Assembly (NCBI GenBank): GCA_031292755.1
Contig: JARLGM010000006.1
Location: forward strand, 33,698-97,697
Direction of reading: 5' to 3'
Length of the DNA: 64,000 nt
Source: Candidatus Sulfopaludibacter sp.
GTDB lineage: Bacteria; Acidobacteriota; Terriglobia; Bryobacterales; Bryobacteraceae
A program made the translations under genes and the position numbers. This document shows positions 1-9,210 of the stretch, one piece after another (position 1 is the first letter of the stretch; every line of letters begins with the position of its first letter). Under the pieces are notes generated by a model that did no database searches, had not been told where the DNA came from, and saw only the letters and a list, made by a program, of their open reading frames with translations.

Positions 1-1
1 C

Positions 2-1390
2 ATGAAAGACGTGGCCAACTTTCACGATACCCACCCGCTGAACTCGCGTCTGGTGAAAGGCAGGGATGGAAAACTGGTGGAGGAGGTCTACCGCGCCGGC
101 ACACCCGATGGGAAAGTGCCGCCCGGCCTGTACGCGCAGTTCCTTCGCAAGGCCAACGGATTCCTGGAAGAAGCGCGGAAATATGCCGAACCCGGCCAGG
201 ACAAGGTGATCGCCAACCTGATCCGCTATTACCAGACCGGCGACCCGGCCGATTGGATTCAGTTCGGCATCGCCTGGGTGCAGAACAACCCCAGCGTGGA
301 TTTCGCCAACGGCTTTATCGAGGTGTACCGCGATGCGCGCGCCGCCAAAGCCACTTCGCAGAGTTTCGTCAGCATCACCGATCAGAAACTGAACAGCCTG
401 ATGGTCAAGCTGGCGCAGAAGGCGCAGTATTTCGAAGATCAGGCGCCCTGGCTGCCCCAGTATAAGAAGCAGGGCGTCAAGCCGCCGCTGGCCAAGGCCG
501 TGGAGACCGTCATCGAAACCGGCGATTTTCACGTGACCACGGTGGGTGACAACCTGCCGAACGAAAACGAAATCCGCGAAAAGTACGGCAGCAAGAGCTT
601 CCTTTTTACGGGCAGTTCGCGGACTCTCCAGGAAGCTCAGGGCTTCGGCGTGCTGGACGAATTTGCCGCCTCGCCCGAGGAAATCGCCGTCACCAAAAAG
701 TATGGCGAAGAGGCGTCGGACATGATGACCGGCCTGCACGAAGTGATTGGCCACGGCAGCGGGAAACTCAGCCCGCGCCTGCAACAGACCGGCGCCGAAG
801 GGTATTTGAAAGAATACTTCTCCACCCTGGAAGAGGCCCGCGCAGACCTGATGGCGCTCTGGAACATCACCGACCCCAGGCTGCGGCAACTGGGCCTGGT
901 CTCCAGTCCGGAAGTGGCTAAGGCCATGTACTACGCCGCGGTGCGCACTGTACTGACGCAGCTTTATCGCATCCCCAAAGGCGACACCATTGAAGAGGAT
1001 CACCAGCGCAACCGCCAGTTGATCGTCAATTACATCAGGGACAAAACCGGCGCTATCGCCACCGTGGAACGCAACGGCAAGACCTACCTGGCGCTGAAGG
1101 ACTTCGACAAGATGCGCCAGGGTGTGGGCATGCTGCTGGCCGAATTGATGCGCATCAAGGCCGAGGGCGATTATGCGGCCATTAAGGCGCTGGTGGATCG
1201 ATACGGCGTCCACTTCGATCCGAAACTGCGCGCCCAGGTGGTGGCGCGCTACCAGAGGCTGAACCTGCCCACCTACTGGTGCGGCGTCAACGCCGATCTC
1301 GCGTCCGCGGGCGGGAAGATTTCGATGTCGTACCCGCACGATTTCGTCAAGCAGCAGTTGGGCTATGCAGCCATGTACGCGTTACAATAG
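2..1390 (+). CDS. Dipeptidyl-peptidase III-like zinc metallopeptidase (family M49), 5' partial
   Basis: Zinc exopeptidase expected to release dipeptides from the N-terminus of peptides. The M49 signature HEVIGH is at residues 246-251 of the visible part and the second motif EEARAD at 277-282, giving zinc ligands H246, H251 and E278 and catalytic E247. The visible 462 residues are shorter than usual for the family (roughly 550-700), and the reading frame is open to the window edge. The first ATG, at base 2, is therefore probably internal, and the true start with any signal peptide lies upstream. The GNAT gene begins 11 bp downstream on the same strand, so the two may be co-transcribed. Confidence 0.88.
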   Translation: MKDVANFHDTHPLNSRLVKGRDGKLVEEVYRAGTPDGKVPPGLYAQFLRKANGFLEEARKYAEPGQDKVIANLIRYYQTGDPADWIQFGIAWVQNNPSVDFANGFIEVYRDARAAKATSQSFVSITDQKLNSLMVKLAQKAQYFEDQAPWLPQYKKQGVKPPLAKAVETVIETGDFHVTTVGDNLPNENEIREKYGSKSFLFTGSSRTLQEAQGFGVLDEFAASPEEIAVTKKYGEEASDMMTGLHEVIGHGSGKLSPRLQQTGAEGYLKEYFSTLEEARADLMALWNITDPRLRQLGLVSSPEVAKAMYYAAVRTVLTQLYRIPKGDTIEEDHQRNRQLIVNYIRDKTGAIATVERNGKTYLALKDFDKMRQGVGMLLAELMRIKAEGDYAAIKALVDRYGVHFDPKLRAQVVARYQRLNLPTYWCGVNADLASAGGKISMSYPHDFVKQQLGYAAMYALQ

Positions 1391-1401
1391 CAGGCACCTG
1401 G

Positions 1402-2376
1402 ATGGCCGCCCGGCTCAATCCCGCCCTGATGGGCACGCCACAGATTGTGGATCTGCGGAGTGTGAGTGCTCTTGAACTGGAGCCTGTACTACAAGAAGAG
1501 ACCGCCGCATGGCGGAACGAACTGGATTGGGACTTCGACAAGTCCGCCGACCTGGTTCGCCGCTTCGTGGATCTGCGCGCGCTCAACGGCGCCGCCCTGG
1601 TAGAGCGCGGCGAAGTTACCGGGTACCTCTACTACGTGCTGGAAGAGGGCAAGGGCCTGGTGGGAGACCTCTACGTGCGTCATGCGGTGCGCACGCGCGA
1701 CCGCGAGAACCTGCTGCTCGAATCCGCCATGGACGCCATCGCCTGCAATACGCACGTGCATCGCGTGGAATCGCAATTGATGATGCTCAGCTACGACCCG
1801 CACCGCGTGCTGCCGCGCGGCGACGGGGCGGCCATCTTCGACCGCAACTTCATGCGCGTTGCCCTGCCCGATGCCAGCCTGGCCGAAGGCCGCGTGCGCC
1901 GCCCCATGTATATCGAGCGGTGGAGCGACCTCTACCAGGACGATGCCGCGCAGTTGATCGCCAAAGCCTACGCCGGACACGTGGACAGCCGCATCAACGA
2001 TCAGTACCGCAGCACCATGGGCGCGCGCCGCTTCCTGCACAACATCGTGGAATACCCGGGATGCGGCACCTTCTTCCGAACCGCGTCTTATGCCGCTTTC
2101 GAGGCCTCCACCGGCCGCATCTGCGGCATCTCTCTGGCCAGTCTGGTATCGCAGGATTGCGGGCACATCACCCAGATCTGCGTTTCCCCGCAGGCGCGCG
2201 GTACGGGCATTGGCCACGCCCTGCTGCGGCGTTCCCTGATGACTCTGCGCGAAGTGGGGTGCCGGGCGGCCAGTCTCACGGTGACCAGTTGCAACGAAGA
2301 TGCCGTGGCTTTGTACCAGCGGGTCGGCTTCCAGACCATTCGCAAGTTCTCCGCCTTCGCCTGGCAAGCTCTATAG
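1402..2376 (+). CDS. GNAT-family N-acetyltransferase
   Basis: Predicted acyl-CoA-dependent N-acetyltransferase of unknown substrate, 324 aa. The C-terminal half has the GNAT fold. The acetyl-CoA pyrophosphate-binding loop ARGTGIG lies at about residues 265-271 after a strand ending in QICVSP, and the family-typical end SCNEDAVALYQRVGF follows. The N-terminal half (about 1-150) is less recognisable and could be a degenerate second GNAT fold. The open frame extends further upstream, but that would overlap the peptidase gene by over 100 bp; ATG 1402 just after the peptidase stop is preferred, with 1429 as an alternative. Its stop overlaps the tail of the convergent permease gene by 6 bp. Confidence 0.75.
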   Translation: MAARLNPALMGTPQIVDLRSVSALELEPVLQEETAAWRNELDWDFDKSADLVRRFVDLRALNGAALVERGEVTGYLYYVLEEGKGLVGDLYVRHAVRTRDRENLLLESAMDAIACNTHVHRVESQLMMLSYDPHRVLPRGDGAAIFDRNFMRVALPDASLAEGRVRRPMYIERWSDLYQDDAAQLIAKAYAGHVDSRINDQYRSTMGARRFLHNIVEYPGCGTFFRTASYAAFEASTGRICGISLASLVSQDCGHITQICVSPQARGTGIGHALLRRSLMTLREVGCRAASLTVTSCNEDAVALYQRVGFQTIRKFSAFAWQAL

Positions 2377-4716
2377 GACGCTCAGGGCGGTCGCGGGGTC
2401 TACGGAGGCCGCGCGGCGGGCCGGGAGCCATGCGGAGAGAAACGTCAGGACGAACAGGAACGCCGCGGCGCCGGCAATCGACACGGGGTCGGTGGGCGAT
2501 AGCTGGTAAACGAAGCTCTTCATCAGTTTCGCGAACGCCAGCAAGAGAGCCACGCCCGCCGCCATTCCAGGGACCATCAGCCGGAAGGCTTCGCGGAGAA
2601 TCATTCTCACCAACTCTCCGGGCGCGGCTCCAATGGCCGCGCGCACGCCGAACTCGCGCAAGCGCGCGTTTACCGATTGCGCCAGCAGTGCGTAAATTCC
2701 GGCCGCGATGAGGAACGCTGCCATGCCTGCGAAAAGGGCCAGCAGGACCAGCGCGAACCGGCGGCGGGCGAGCGACTCGGAAACATTCTGCTCCAGCGGT
2801 TGGATGCTGGTGATCGGTAACGAGGGGTCGATGCCGTGAATCGCATCGCGCAACTCCGTAGCATACGCGCCCGGACCGGCCATTTTCACCAGCAACGTCA
2901 TCACCGGCGTGGCGCCGATTCCATACATCGTGGGCTCCACTTCCTGGTCCAGGCCCAAATCGCGCACGTCGCCGGCAACCCCCACGATCTCAACGGCGGT
3001 CTGCCGCGGATCCATCACGCCCAGGATCAGGCGCTTTCCCACCGCGTCCCGGTGCGGGAAGAAACGGCGGGCCAGCGTCTCGTTGACCAGAATCCGCGGC
3101 TGATTGCGGTCGGCTTCGGTCAGCCGGCGGCCGCTCTTAAGGGGAATCGCGAGCACGCTGAAGAACTCCGGGCTGGCCCAACGGTTTTGCGCCACCGGAT
3201 AGCTGCCGGGGTCGAAGCTCCTGCCCTCCAGCCCGAAGCGGGTGGCGAAGCGGCTGCGCTCTGTGGCCAGCAGGCTCATGGGCGCCGAGTTCACCAGGGC
3301 CGCATCCGCTACTCCGGGAGTTCGAAGCAGCGCGGAGCGCCACTGGGCGGTGCCCAAAGGCAGGTTCGGAACAGTCCACACTCCCGCGGCGCGGAAGCCC
3401 GGATCCTCGCGCAGCAGTGCCGCAAAGCTGCGGGTGAGGAGCGCGACTCCGGCCAGGACCAGCAGGGCCATGGCCACCTGGCCGGCCATCAGAGCCGCGC
3501 TGATGCGCGAGCGCCCGCGCGTGACCGACCGGCCAGCGTCCCCCAGAGTCATGCGAGCGCGCATTACCTGCCAGCAGGCGGGCAAGGCAAACAGCAAACC
3601 GCCGGTCAGCGAAATGGCCGCCGCGAACAGCCACACGGGCGCCGCAAATCCCGTCCACTCCGCGCGGCCGATCTGGCTCGCCGCCAGTTTGCTCAGCAGT
3701 TGACTCGTCCAGATGGCGGAGATCATACCGGCCGCGCCTCCCACGGCAGCCACCAGCAGAGCCTCCCTCGCCACCTGCCCCATCAGTTGCCAGGGCCTTG
3801 CACCCAAGGCCACGCGAATGCTCATTTCCTGCCGCCGCTCGATGACACGGGCCAGGAAAAGATGCGCCAGGTTGGCGCATGCCATCAGCAGGATCAGCCC
3901 AACCGCGGCCCATGCCAGCAACAGCGATGGCCGCACCGCGCCGGTGGTCTGCCGGGCCAGTGGAATCACGAACGCCCCGATGGTTCGGTTGGTATCCGGA
4001 TGCGCCTGCTCCAGCCGCCGCGCGATGGCCTGCATTTCGGCTTGCGCCTGTTCCGGCCGCACGCCGGGCCCGAGCCGCGCAATCACTTCGAGCGGGTGGA
4101 ATTTCCGGCGAGTGGCGAGGCCGGGTTCGATCAGGGAGAGCGGAATCCACAAATCGGCCCATTCCGGAAACGCCTGCCGCCGCGGCACGATTCCGAGCAC
4201 GGCAAAGGACTGCGCGTCCAGCCGGATTTGCCGGCCGACAACGGCGGGATCCGCGCCGAATTTGCGCCGCCAGAGCGATTCGCTGATCAGCGCGACGTTC
4301 TGCTTCGCGCGTTCTTCGGCATCGGTGAAGGCGCGGCCTGCCAGCGGCCGGATTCCCATCATCGGAAACAGGTTGCTGCCCGCCATGGTGGCGTGAACGA
4401 TCTCCGGTTCCCCCTGCCCCAGTAGCGTGCCGGTATTCATGGCCGAAAGGGTGTAAGCCGCGAGCTGTTCGAAGCTGCGCGCCTGGGTGCGCCAGTCTTG
4501 AAAATCCGGAACGGTTACCTGCAGTTGCGGGAGAGCCGGATGCGTTTCCCAGATTTGCACCAGCTTGCCGGGATCACGAAACGGCAGTGGTTGAATCAGA
4601 ACCGTGTAGATCACGCCGAAAAGCGCGGTATTCGCTCCCACACCGAGCGCGATGGTCGCTACCGCGACGAGAGCGAACGCCGGCTTCCGCCAGAGGGAAC
4701 GGAAAGCCAGTCGCAT
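2371..4716 (-). CDS. ADOP-type ABC transporter permease (FtsX/MacB-like, duplicated orphan permease)
   Basis: Inner-membrane permease of the acidobacterial duplicated orphan permease family, 781 aa. It starts with the family N-terminus LAFRSLWRKPAFALVAV and the first membrane helix. A large periplasmic MacB-PCD-like domain follows (about 50-240), then three helices of the first FtsX unit (about 265-390), a second helix with periplasmic domain (about 405-640) and three final helices (about 650-775) ending in LPARRAASVDPATALSVL. The two-fold MacB plus FtsX layout is the family hallmark. No ATPase gene is adjacent, as usual for these orphans, so partner and cargo are unknown. It sits 6 bp downstream of the peptide transporter gene, suggesting one transcript. 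Confidence 0.9.
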   Translation of the reverse strand: MRLAFRSLWRKPAFALVAVATIALGVGANTALFGVIYTVLIQPLPFRDPGKLVQIWETHPALPQLQVTVPDFQDWRTQARSFEQLAAYTLSAMNTGTLLGQGEPEIVHATMAGSNLFPMMGIRPLAGRAFTDAEERAKQNVALISESLWRRKFGADPAVVGRQIRLDAQSFAVLGIVPRRQAFPEWADLWIPLSLIEPGLATRRKFHPLEVIARLGPGVRPEQAQAEMQAIARRLEQAHPDTNRTIGAFVIPLARQTTGAVRPSLLLAWAAVGLILLMACANLAHLFLARVIERRQEMSIRVALGARPWQLMGQVAREALLVAAVGGAAGMISAIWTSQLLSKLAASQIGRAEWTGFAAPVWLFAAAISLTGGLLFALPACWQVMRARMTLGDAGRSVTRGRSRISAALMAGQVAMALLVLAGVALLTRSFAALLREDPGFRAAGVWTVPNLPLGTAQWRSALLRTPGVADAALVNSAPMSLLATERSRFATRFGLEGRSFDPGSYPVAQNRWASPEFFSVLAIPLKSGRRLTEADRNQPRILVNETLARRFFPHRDAVGKRLILGVMDPRQTAVEIVGVAGDVRDLGLDQEVEPTMYGIGATPVMTLLVKMAGPGAYATELRDAIHGIDPSLPITSIQPLEQNVSESLARRRFALVLLALFAGMAAFLIAAGIYALLAQSVNARLREFGVRAAIGAAPGELVRMILREAFRLMVPGMAAGVALLLAFAKLMKSFVYQLSPTDPVSIAGAAAFLFVLTFLSAWLPARRAASVDPATALSVL

Positions 4717-4722
4717 ATCACC

Positions 4723-6207
4723 CTACTTTACTCCCGACATCAGGCGCACAGTCGGCCGGATCATCAGCGCCATCACGATGGCGGCCCCGATGGTAAAGGC
4801 CGCCACCGAACCGAACAGCGTTTGGATCGGCATGGAACTATACAGCGATGCGGCCTTGCCGGCCATCCAGTTGCCAATGCTGGTGGAGAGGAACCAGATC
4901 CCCATCATAAAACCGGCCGCGCGATCCGGCGCGAGCTTGGTCATGGCGCTCAAACCCACCGGGCTCAGGCAAAGCTCGCCCATGGTTTGCAGGAAATACG
5001 TGCTCACCAGCCACCATTGGGAAACTTGCGCCCCGTGCGCGGACACCAAAGCCGGCGGCACCAGGATGGCGAACGCCAGCCCCGCGAACAGCAGCCCGAG
5101 TGCGAACTTGGCGGGGCTCGAAGGCTCGCGCCGCTTGAGCGCCAGCCACAGCCAGGCGTAGACCGGGGCGAACGCAATCACGAAGACCGGCTGCACCGTC
5201 TGGAACCAGCTCGCCGGATAATCATAGCCGAACATGCTGCGGTGGGTACTGCGCTCGGCGAACAGGCTCAGGGAAGAACCGGCCTGCTCGAAGGAGGCCC
5301 AAAATAATGCGGACGCCACGAACAGCACCAGGACCGCCGCCGACCGTTTCCGCTCCACCGGCGTCCAGCCGGGCAGAAACAGCAGCCAGGAAAACACCAC
5401 CACCACCACCCCGCACAGCGCCCATCCTTCGGCATCGGCGATGGCTTCGGCGGTCATCTGGAACACGCCCAGAATCCCCAGCAGAGCGAGCAGGACCAAC
5501 ACGCCGAGCGCACTGCCTACCGCCACAATGGCATTCCGTTTCTGCCGCCGGTCGGCCTCCGGATCGCCGGTGCTGGGCAGATGCAGTCCCGCCGAGCCCA
5601 GATGTTTTCCGCCGAGCACGTACTGAATCACGCCGGCCAGCATCCCGGCTCCCGCGATTCCGAAGCCCCATCGCCAGCCATAGGTGTGGCCCACCCAGCC
5701 GCAGATCAACGGCGAGATGAGCGCGCCGATATTGATGCCCATATAAAAGATGGAAAAGCCGGAGTCGCGGCGCGCGTCGTCCTTCCCGTACAGTTGCCCG
5801 ACAATCACGCTCACGTTGCCCTTCAGCATCCCGGTGCCCATCATCAGGAGCGCCAGTCCCACGTAAAAAAACGGAAGGCCGGGCGTCGCCAGGCAGAACT
5901 CGCCCACCGAGATGAGAATGCCGCCGATGAGCACAGCGCGCCGGCGTCCGGTGATGCGGTCGGCCACCCAGCCGCCGCCCAGGCAGAGCAGGTACACCAT
6001 CGACGTGTAGAGCCCGTAGACGGCCCCGGCTTTGGAGTCGGCGAACCCCAAACCTCCCTTGGCGATGGTATCCGTCAGGAAGTAGATCAGGATGGCGCGC
6101 ATCCCGTAGTAGCTGAAGCGTTCCCACATTTCAGTGAAGAACAGTGTGGCGAGGCCGCGCGGATGGCCGAAAAAACTCCGGTCGAGGTGAACGTCGCTGG
6201 GTGCCAT
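4723..6207 (-). CDS. POT/PTR-family proton-dependent oligopeptide transporter
   Basis: Major-facilitator transporter importing di- and tripeptides with protons, 494 aa with 12-14 hydrophobic segments. The family signature FFTEMWERFSYYGMRAIL is near residue 25 and includes the ExxER-type proton-coupling motif. The second POT-like segment GKDDARRDSGFSIFYMGINIG is near residues 135-155. ATG 6207 is preferred over an in-frame TTG at 6213. No Shine-Dalgarno is visible, but a TATACA box lies 12 nt upstream. It leads a probable two-gene unit with the ADOP permease. Peptide import would fit the M49 peptidase gene nearby, but that link is inference. Confidence 0.92.
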   Translation of the reverse strand: MAPSDVHLDRSFFGHPRGLATLFFTEMWERFSYYGMRAILIYFLTDTIAKGGLGFADSKAGAVYGLYTSMVYLLCLGGGWVADRITGRRRAVLIGGILISVGEFCLATPGLPFFYVGLALLMMGTGMLKGNVSVIVGQLYGKDDARRDSGFSIFYMGINIGALISPLICGWVGHTYGWRWGFGIAGAGMLAGVIQYVLGGKHLGSAGLHLPSTGDPEADRRQKRNAIVAVGSALGVLVLLALLGILGVFQMTAEAIADAEGWALCGVVVVVFSWLLFLPGWTPVERKRSAAVLVLFVASALFWASFEQAGSSLSLFAERSTHRSMFGYDYPASWFQTVQPVFVIAFAPVYAWLWLALKRREPSSPAKFALGLLFAGLAFAILVPPALVSAHGAQVSQWWLVSTYFLQTMGELCLSPVGLSAMTKLAPDRAAGFMMGIWFLSTSIGNWMAGKAASLYSSMPIQTLFGSVAAFTIGAAIVMALMIRPTVRLMSGVK

Positions 6208-6219
6208 AGGCAACGCCAG

Positions 6220-6225
6220 TGTATA
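6220..6225 (-). promoter_or_regulatory. Putative -10 box of the POT transporter gene
   Basis: Minus-strand hexamer TATACA, 12 nt before ATG 6207, with no Shine-Dalgarno between. It would start transcription about 6 nt upstream of the ATG, giving a near-leaderless mRNA. No clear -35 is seen. Confidence 0.35.
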
Positions 6226-6269
6226 CGGTAGCGGGGGTTGGTAGCAACGAGGGGTGGAGCTTGTATTAA

Positions 6270-6275
6270 TATAAT
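6270..6275 (+). promoter_or_regulatory. Putative -10 box of the TIGR03435 gene
   Basis: Perfect TATAAT in an AT-rich island, 13 nt before ATG 6289. No Shine-Dalgarno is present, so a very short or absent leader is likely. The -35 region is not consensus. Confidence 0.45.
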
Positions 6276-6288
6276 TTCAGATCTTTAA

Positions 6289-7083
6289 ATGATAAAACTC
6301 CTTGCACTCGCCGCCGCACTGATGGCGGGCGCGGCATTTGGTCAGGCCGCGTCCCCCCTCTCTTTCGAAGTTGCCTCGGTCAAACCCGCGGCGCCCTGCT
6401 GTGCGCCTGGCCAATGGCGCGAAAGCAAGGCCGGCGACGATCGGATCGATTTTCGCTACGTCACCTTGCGGTACTGCCTTGCCTTTGCCTATCAGGTCAA
6501 GGAATACCAGGTCTCGGGACCCTCCTGGCTCGGCGAACTGCGATACGATCTCGTGGCCAAGGGGCCGGAAGGAACGCGGCGCGAACAACTCCCGGAAATG
6601 ATGCAAACGCTGCTGCGCGAGCGTTTCAAAGTCGAGATTCACCACGAGAAAAAGGATTTCAATGTGTTCGCCTTGTTGCTCGGCAACAACGGGCCGAAGC
6701 TCAAGCCTTCGCCGGAGGAACCGGCAGGAGTGGAGGGCGCACACTTTGGAATGAGTATGTCCGGTGCCGGCGTCGGGCGCATGGAGGTCAAGCGCGGGGA
6801 TATGACGGCGCTTGCCAATTCGCTGCCCCGCCTGGTCGGACGTCCAGTGGTGAACCTCACCGGGCTGGAAGGCCGGTACGATTTCGAGCTGGAGTTTTCC
6901 CCGGAAGACGTGCACGGCATGCTTGCGCCCCCGAATTCAGCGGACGGGACGCCGGCGGCTCCCCAACCCGGCGCCTCGATTTTCAATTCAATTCAGCGAA
7001 TCGGCCTGAAGTTGGAGGCGCAGAAGCGTCCGCTGGATGCGATTGCGGTGGATCGCGCCGAAAAAACCGCTACCGGGAACTGA
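6289..7083 (+). CDS. TIGR03435 family secreted protein
   Basis: Exported protein of unknown function, 264 aa, in a family strongly expanded in Solibacter-type acidobacteria. It has a signal peptide (about 1-20, cleavage after FGQA) and then the family opening LSFEVASVKPAAP. Next come segments such as RYVTLRYCLAFAYQVKEYQVSGPSW and a core ending in RERFKVEIHHEKKDFNVFALLL. The C-terminal part contains NLTGLEGRYDFELEFSP and closes with KRPLDAIAVDRAEK, also typical. Three cysteines (two in the APCCAP segment) follow the signal peptide. It stands alone between divergent and downstream genes. The role is unknown; a cell-envelope or secreted location is inferred. Confidence 0.9.
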   Translation: MIKLLALAAALMAGAAFGQAASPLSFEVASVKPAAPCCAPGQWRESKAGDDRIDFRYVTLRYCLAFAYQVKEYQVSGPSWLGELRYDLVAKGPEGTRREQLPEMMQTLLRERFKVEIHHEKKDFNVFALLLGNNGPKLKPSPEEPAGVEGAHFGMSMSGAGVGRMEVKRGDMTALANSLPRLVGRPVVNLTGLEGRYDFELEFSPEDVHGMLAPPNSADGTPAAPQPGASIFNSIQRIGLKLEAQKRPLDAIAVDRAEKTATGN

Positions 7084-7303
7084 GGTCTGCCAGCCCGGGA
7101 GTGTCTATCCTGCTGCAAGCGGAGATCTCCGGCGGGCGGCAATCGATCGGCGCATTTTCACCCCTCCAGGCTGCCTGCGAATGGATGGTAGACAACATTG
7201 GAACAGTTGCCTTTGCGGAGGTGTCGCACGCCGGAGATTTCTGGTAGGATTCCGCTATGGAAAGGTCGGGATCGCGGATAAGTAACACGATCTAAGGCGC
7301 TTC

Positions 7304-7654
7304 ATGTCCAAATTCAACCACCTGTTCGTGGCCAAATGCCCCCAGTGCTCGCAGCGCATCGACGATGAGGCGTTCACCTGTATCAACTGCGGCAAGGGGC
7401 AGATCTGGGCTACGTTTCCTCAGATAGACGGGGGGACGTTCCTGTTCGGCTGCCATCGCTGCGGCGACATGTACTCCTCGGTGGGGCTGTTTTGTCCCCG
7501 GTGCGGGGCCAGGATTCCGATGGACTGGGTGAGGCGGAGGCAGGCCAGCCGCACCTTCATGCGCGCGGTAGGGGCCGTAGGGATCGTAATTGTCCTGGTT
7601 ATGGCCCTGATGTTCCTCATCCTCTGGTGGGCCCGCTACCGGCCGGCACGTTAA
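7304..7654 (+). CDS. Double zinc-ribbon protein with C-terminal membrane anchor
   Basis: 116-residue protein of unknown function. Four CxxC pairs (CPQC, CINC, CHRC, CPRC) fall in the first 70 residues and probably form two treble-cleft or rubredoxin-like zinc sites. One hydrophobic helix (about 87-110, rich in V, I, L and M) ends in a short basic tail, so the ribbons likely face the cytoplasm as a tail-anchored protein. Start ATG 7304 is preceded by a weak AAGG about 10 nt upstream. The 220 bp upstream of it (7084-7303) hold no other convincing gene. Confidence 0.65.
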   Translation: MSKFNHLFVAKCPQCSQRIDDEAFTCINCGKGQIWATFPQIDGGTFLFGCHRCGDMYSSVGLFCPRCGARIPMDWVRRRQASRTFMRAVGAVGIVIVLVMALMFLILWWARYRPAR

Positions 7655-7710
7655 ATAAGATTCATAACGCGAATGCTCCGGCGCGCATCTACCCCAGTGG
7701 AGGTTAGGAC

Positions 7711-9198
7711 ATGGCACTCCGAATGGCACGGCAGGCCGGGTTGGCGGCGGCACTCCTGGGAATCTCGTTTCTCATGCCGGCACAGGCACAGGATCCGGCG
7801 CCGGGACAGCAGGCGCCGCTGTTGGCTCCCGAGCAACTGAACGACCTGGTGGCGCCGATCGCGTTGTATCCCGATCCGCTGCTCAGCCAGGTTCTGGTAG
7901 CCAGCACCTACCCCCTTGAACTGGTGGAAGCGCAGCAGTGGCTGCAAAGAAGTCAAGGCCTGAGCGGGCAGCAGTTGACGGCGGCGGCTCGCCAGCAGAA
8001 TTGGGATGCGAGTGTGCAGGCGCTGGTGGCGTTTCCGGACGTGCTCGCAAGGCTGAACCAGGACATGCAGTGGGCCACGGCTCTGGGCAATGCGTTCCTG
8101 GCACAGCAATCCGACGTGATGGCGGCGGTGCAGCAGATGCGCGCGCGAGCGCAGGCCGATGGCCGGCTGTCCTCCACACCGCAGCAAACCGTGACTACCG
8201 AGACGCAAAACGGGCAGGCGGCAATTGAAATTGCGCCGGCCAATCCACAGGTGATCTATGTGCCCACGTACGATCCGTCGTACGTGTGGGGGCCGCCGGC
8301 GTACGGGTATCCGTCGCTGTATTACGGGGGTTACGGGTTCGGGTTCGGGATGGGGATCGACATGGGATTCTGTTTTGGCGGTTGGGGCGGCTGGGGCTGG
8401 GGTGGCGGGGGTTGGGGCTGGGGCCCGAACTGGTTCGGGCGGTCGGTCTTCGTGAACGGCCCGTTTTTCCAGCGGTACGGCTTCCGCGGTGGCCAGTGGG
8501 CAGGCGGATATGGCGGTTATGGCGGCCGCTCGATGTGGCAGCACGACCCGATGCACCGGCTGGGAGTGTCGTACCCGAACCGCCAGTTGGCGGGACGGTA
8601 TCAGGCGGCGTCGCTGGCTTCGCGGGCATCGATGACACGGTCCGGCGGCTTCAATTCCAGCGGTGGGAACCGGTCCGGGTCGGGATACGGAAACAGGCCG
8701 GGCGCGCAGAGTTCGACGCAGTGGCAGCATTTCGGAGGCGGTCAGGCGGCGGGGCAACGGTCCGCGGCTCCGGCCAACCAATTGCAAGGAAGACAGGGGA
8801 ATCAGGGTTCGGGGCAGCGCTCGACGCAGGGGCAGCATTTCGGAAGCGGCCAGACGGCGGGGCAGCGGTCCGCGGCTCCGGCGCAGCAGTTCCAGGGCGG
8901 CCAGCGATATCAGGCTCCGGCGCAACGGTCCTCGGCTCCGGCGCAGAACTTCCAGGGCGGCCAGCGGTATTCGGCTCCGGCACAACGGTACTCGGCTCCG
9001 GCACAGAACTTCCAGGGCGGCCAGCGGTATTCGGCTCCGGCGCAACGGTCCTCGGCTCCGGCACGGAACTACCAGTCCGCCCCTCGGGCCTCGGCGCCCA
9101 GCTCCAGCGGCGGCGGCCGGAGTTTCGGCGGCGGTAACACGGGCGGCGGGCACACCGGCGGCGGATCGTCAGCAGGTGGCGGCGGTCACCGGCGATAA
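7711..9198 (+). CDS. DUF3300 domain-containing exported protein with low-complexity repeat tail
   Basis: Exported protein of unknown function, 495 aa. The signal peptide (about 1-26) ends in MPAQAQ. A DUF3300 domain covers about residues 35-195, with LVAPIALYPDPLLSQVL and AANPQVIYVPTYDP-type segments at its ends. A Gly/Trp/Tyr-rich stretch (about 198-275) follows, then a Gln/Ser/Ala/Gly tail with tandem repeats (about 300-460) and a poly-Gly end with HRR. The tail resembles sticky, disordered surface segments. A strong GGAGG lies 7 nt before ATG 7711. It is a convergent neighbour of the TPR membrane protein gene. Confidence 0.85.
   Translation: MALRMARQAGLAAALLGISFLMPAQAQDPAPGQQAPLLAPEQLNDLVAPIALYPDPLLSQVLVASTYPLELVEAQQWLQRSQGLSGQQLTAAARQQNWDASVQALVAFPDVLARLNQDMQWATALGNAFLAQQSDVMAAVQQMRARAQADGRLSSTPQQTVTTETQNGQAAIEIAPANPQVIYVPTYDPSYVWGPPAYGYPSLYYGGYGFGFGMGIDMGFCFGGWGGWGWGGGGWGWGPNWFGRSVFVNGPFFQRYGFRGGQWAGGYGGYGGRSMWQHDPMHRLGVSYPNRQLAGRYQAASLASRASMTRSGGFNSSGGNRSGSGYGNRPGAQSSTQWQHFGGGQAAGQRSAAPANQLQGRQGNQGSGQRSTQGQHFGSGQTAGQRSAAPAQQFQGGQRYQAPAQRSSAPAQNFQGGQRYSAPAQRYSAPAQNFQGGQRYSAPAQRSSAPARNYQSAPRASAPSSSGGGRSFGGGNTGGGHTGGGSSAGGGGHRR
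8881..9060 (+). repeat. Three 60-bp in-frame tandem repeats inside the DUF3300 gene
   Basis: Units 8881-8940, 8941-9000 and 9001-9060 are nearly identical and encode a 20-residue unit of the type APAQNFQGGQRYSAPAQRSS. A partly related, longer duplication precedes them (about 8715-8880, both copies with QHFGxGQ and AGQRSAAPA). The period is a multiple of three, so copy-number change would keep the frame. Confidence 0.9.
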
Positions 9199-9210
9199 GG
9201 CGGCGTTACC

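Noticed and set aside
2836..4425. Long plus-strand open frame (529 codons) opposite the ADOP permease
   Set aside because: It is a codon-bias shadow: low-complexity His/Gln/Arg-rich translation, while the minus strand encodes a clear permease.
7084..7303. Short frames in the gap after the TIGR03435 gene
   Set aside because: No ribosome site, no domain and poor composition; treated as non-coding.
8881..9060. Regularly spaced repeats considered as a CRISPR array
   Set aside because: Units are directly adjacent, 60 bp, in frame and without unique spacers.
7651..9153. 500-codon minus-strand frame with RSRGPL-type repeats
   Set aside because: It is the antisense of the DUF3300 gene repeats; the plus strand has a strong Shine-Dalgarno, signal peptide and domain match.
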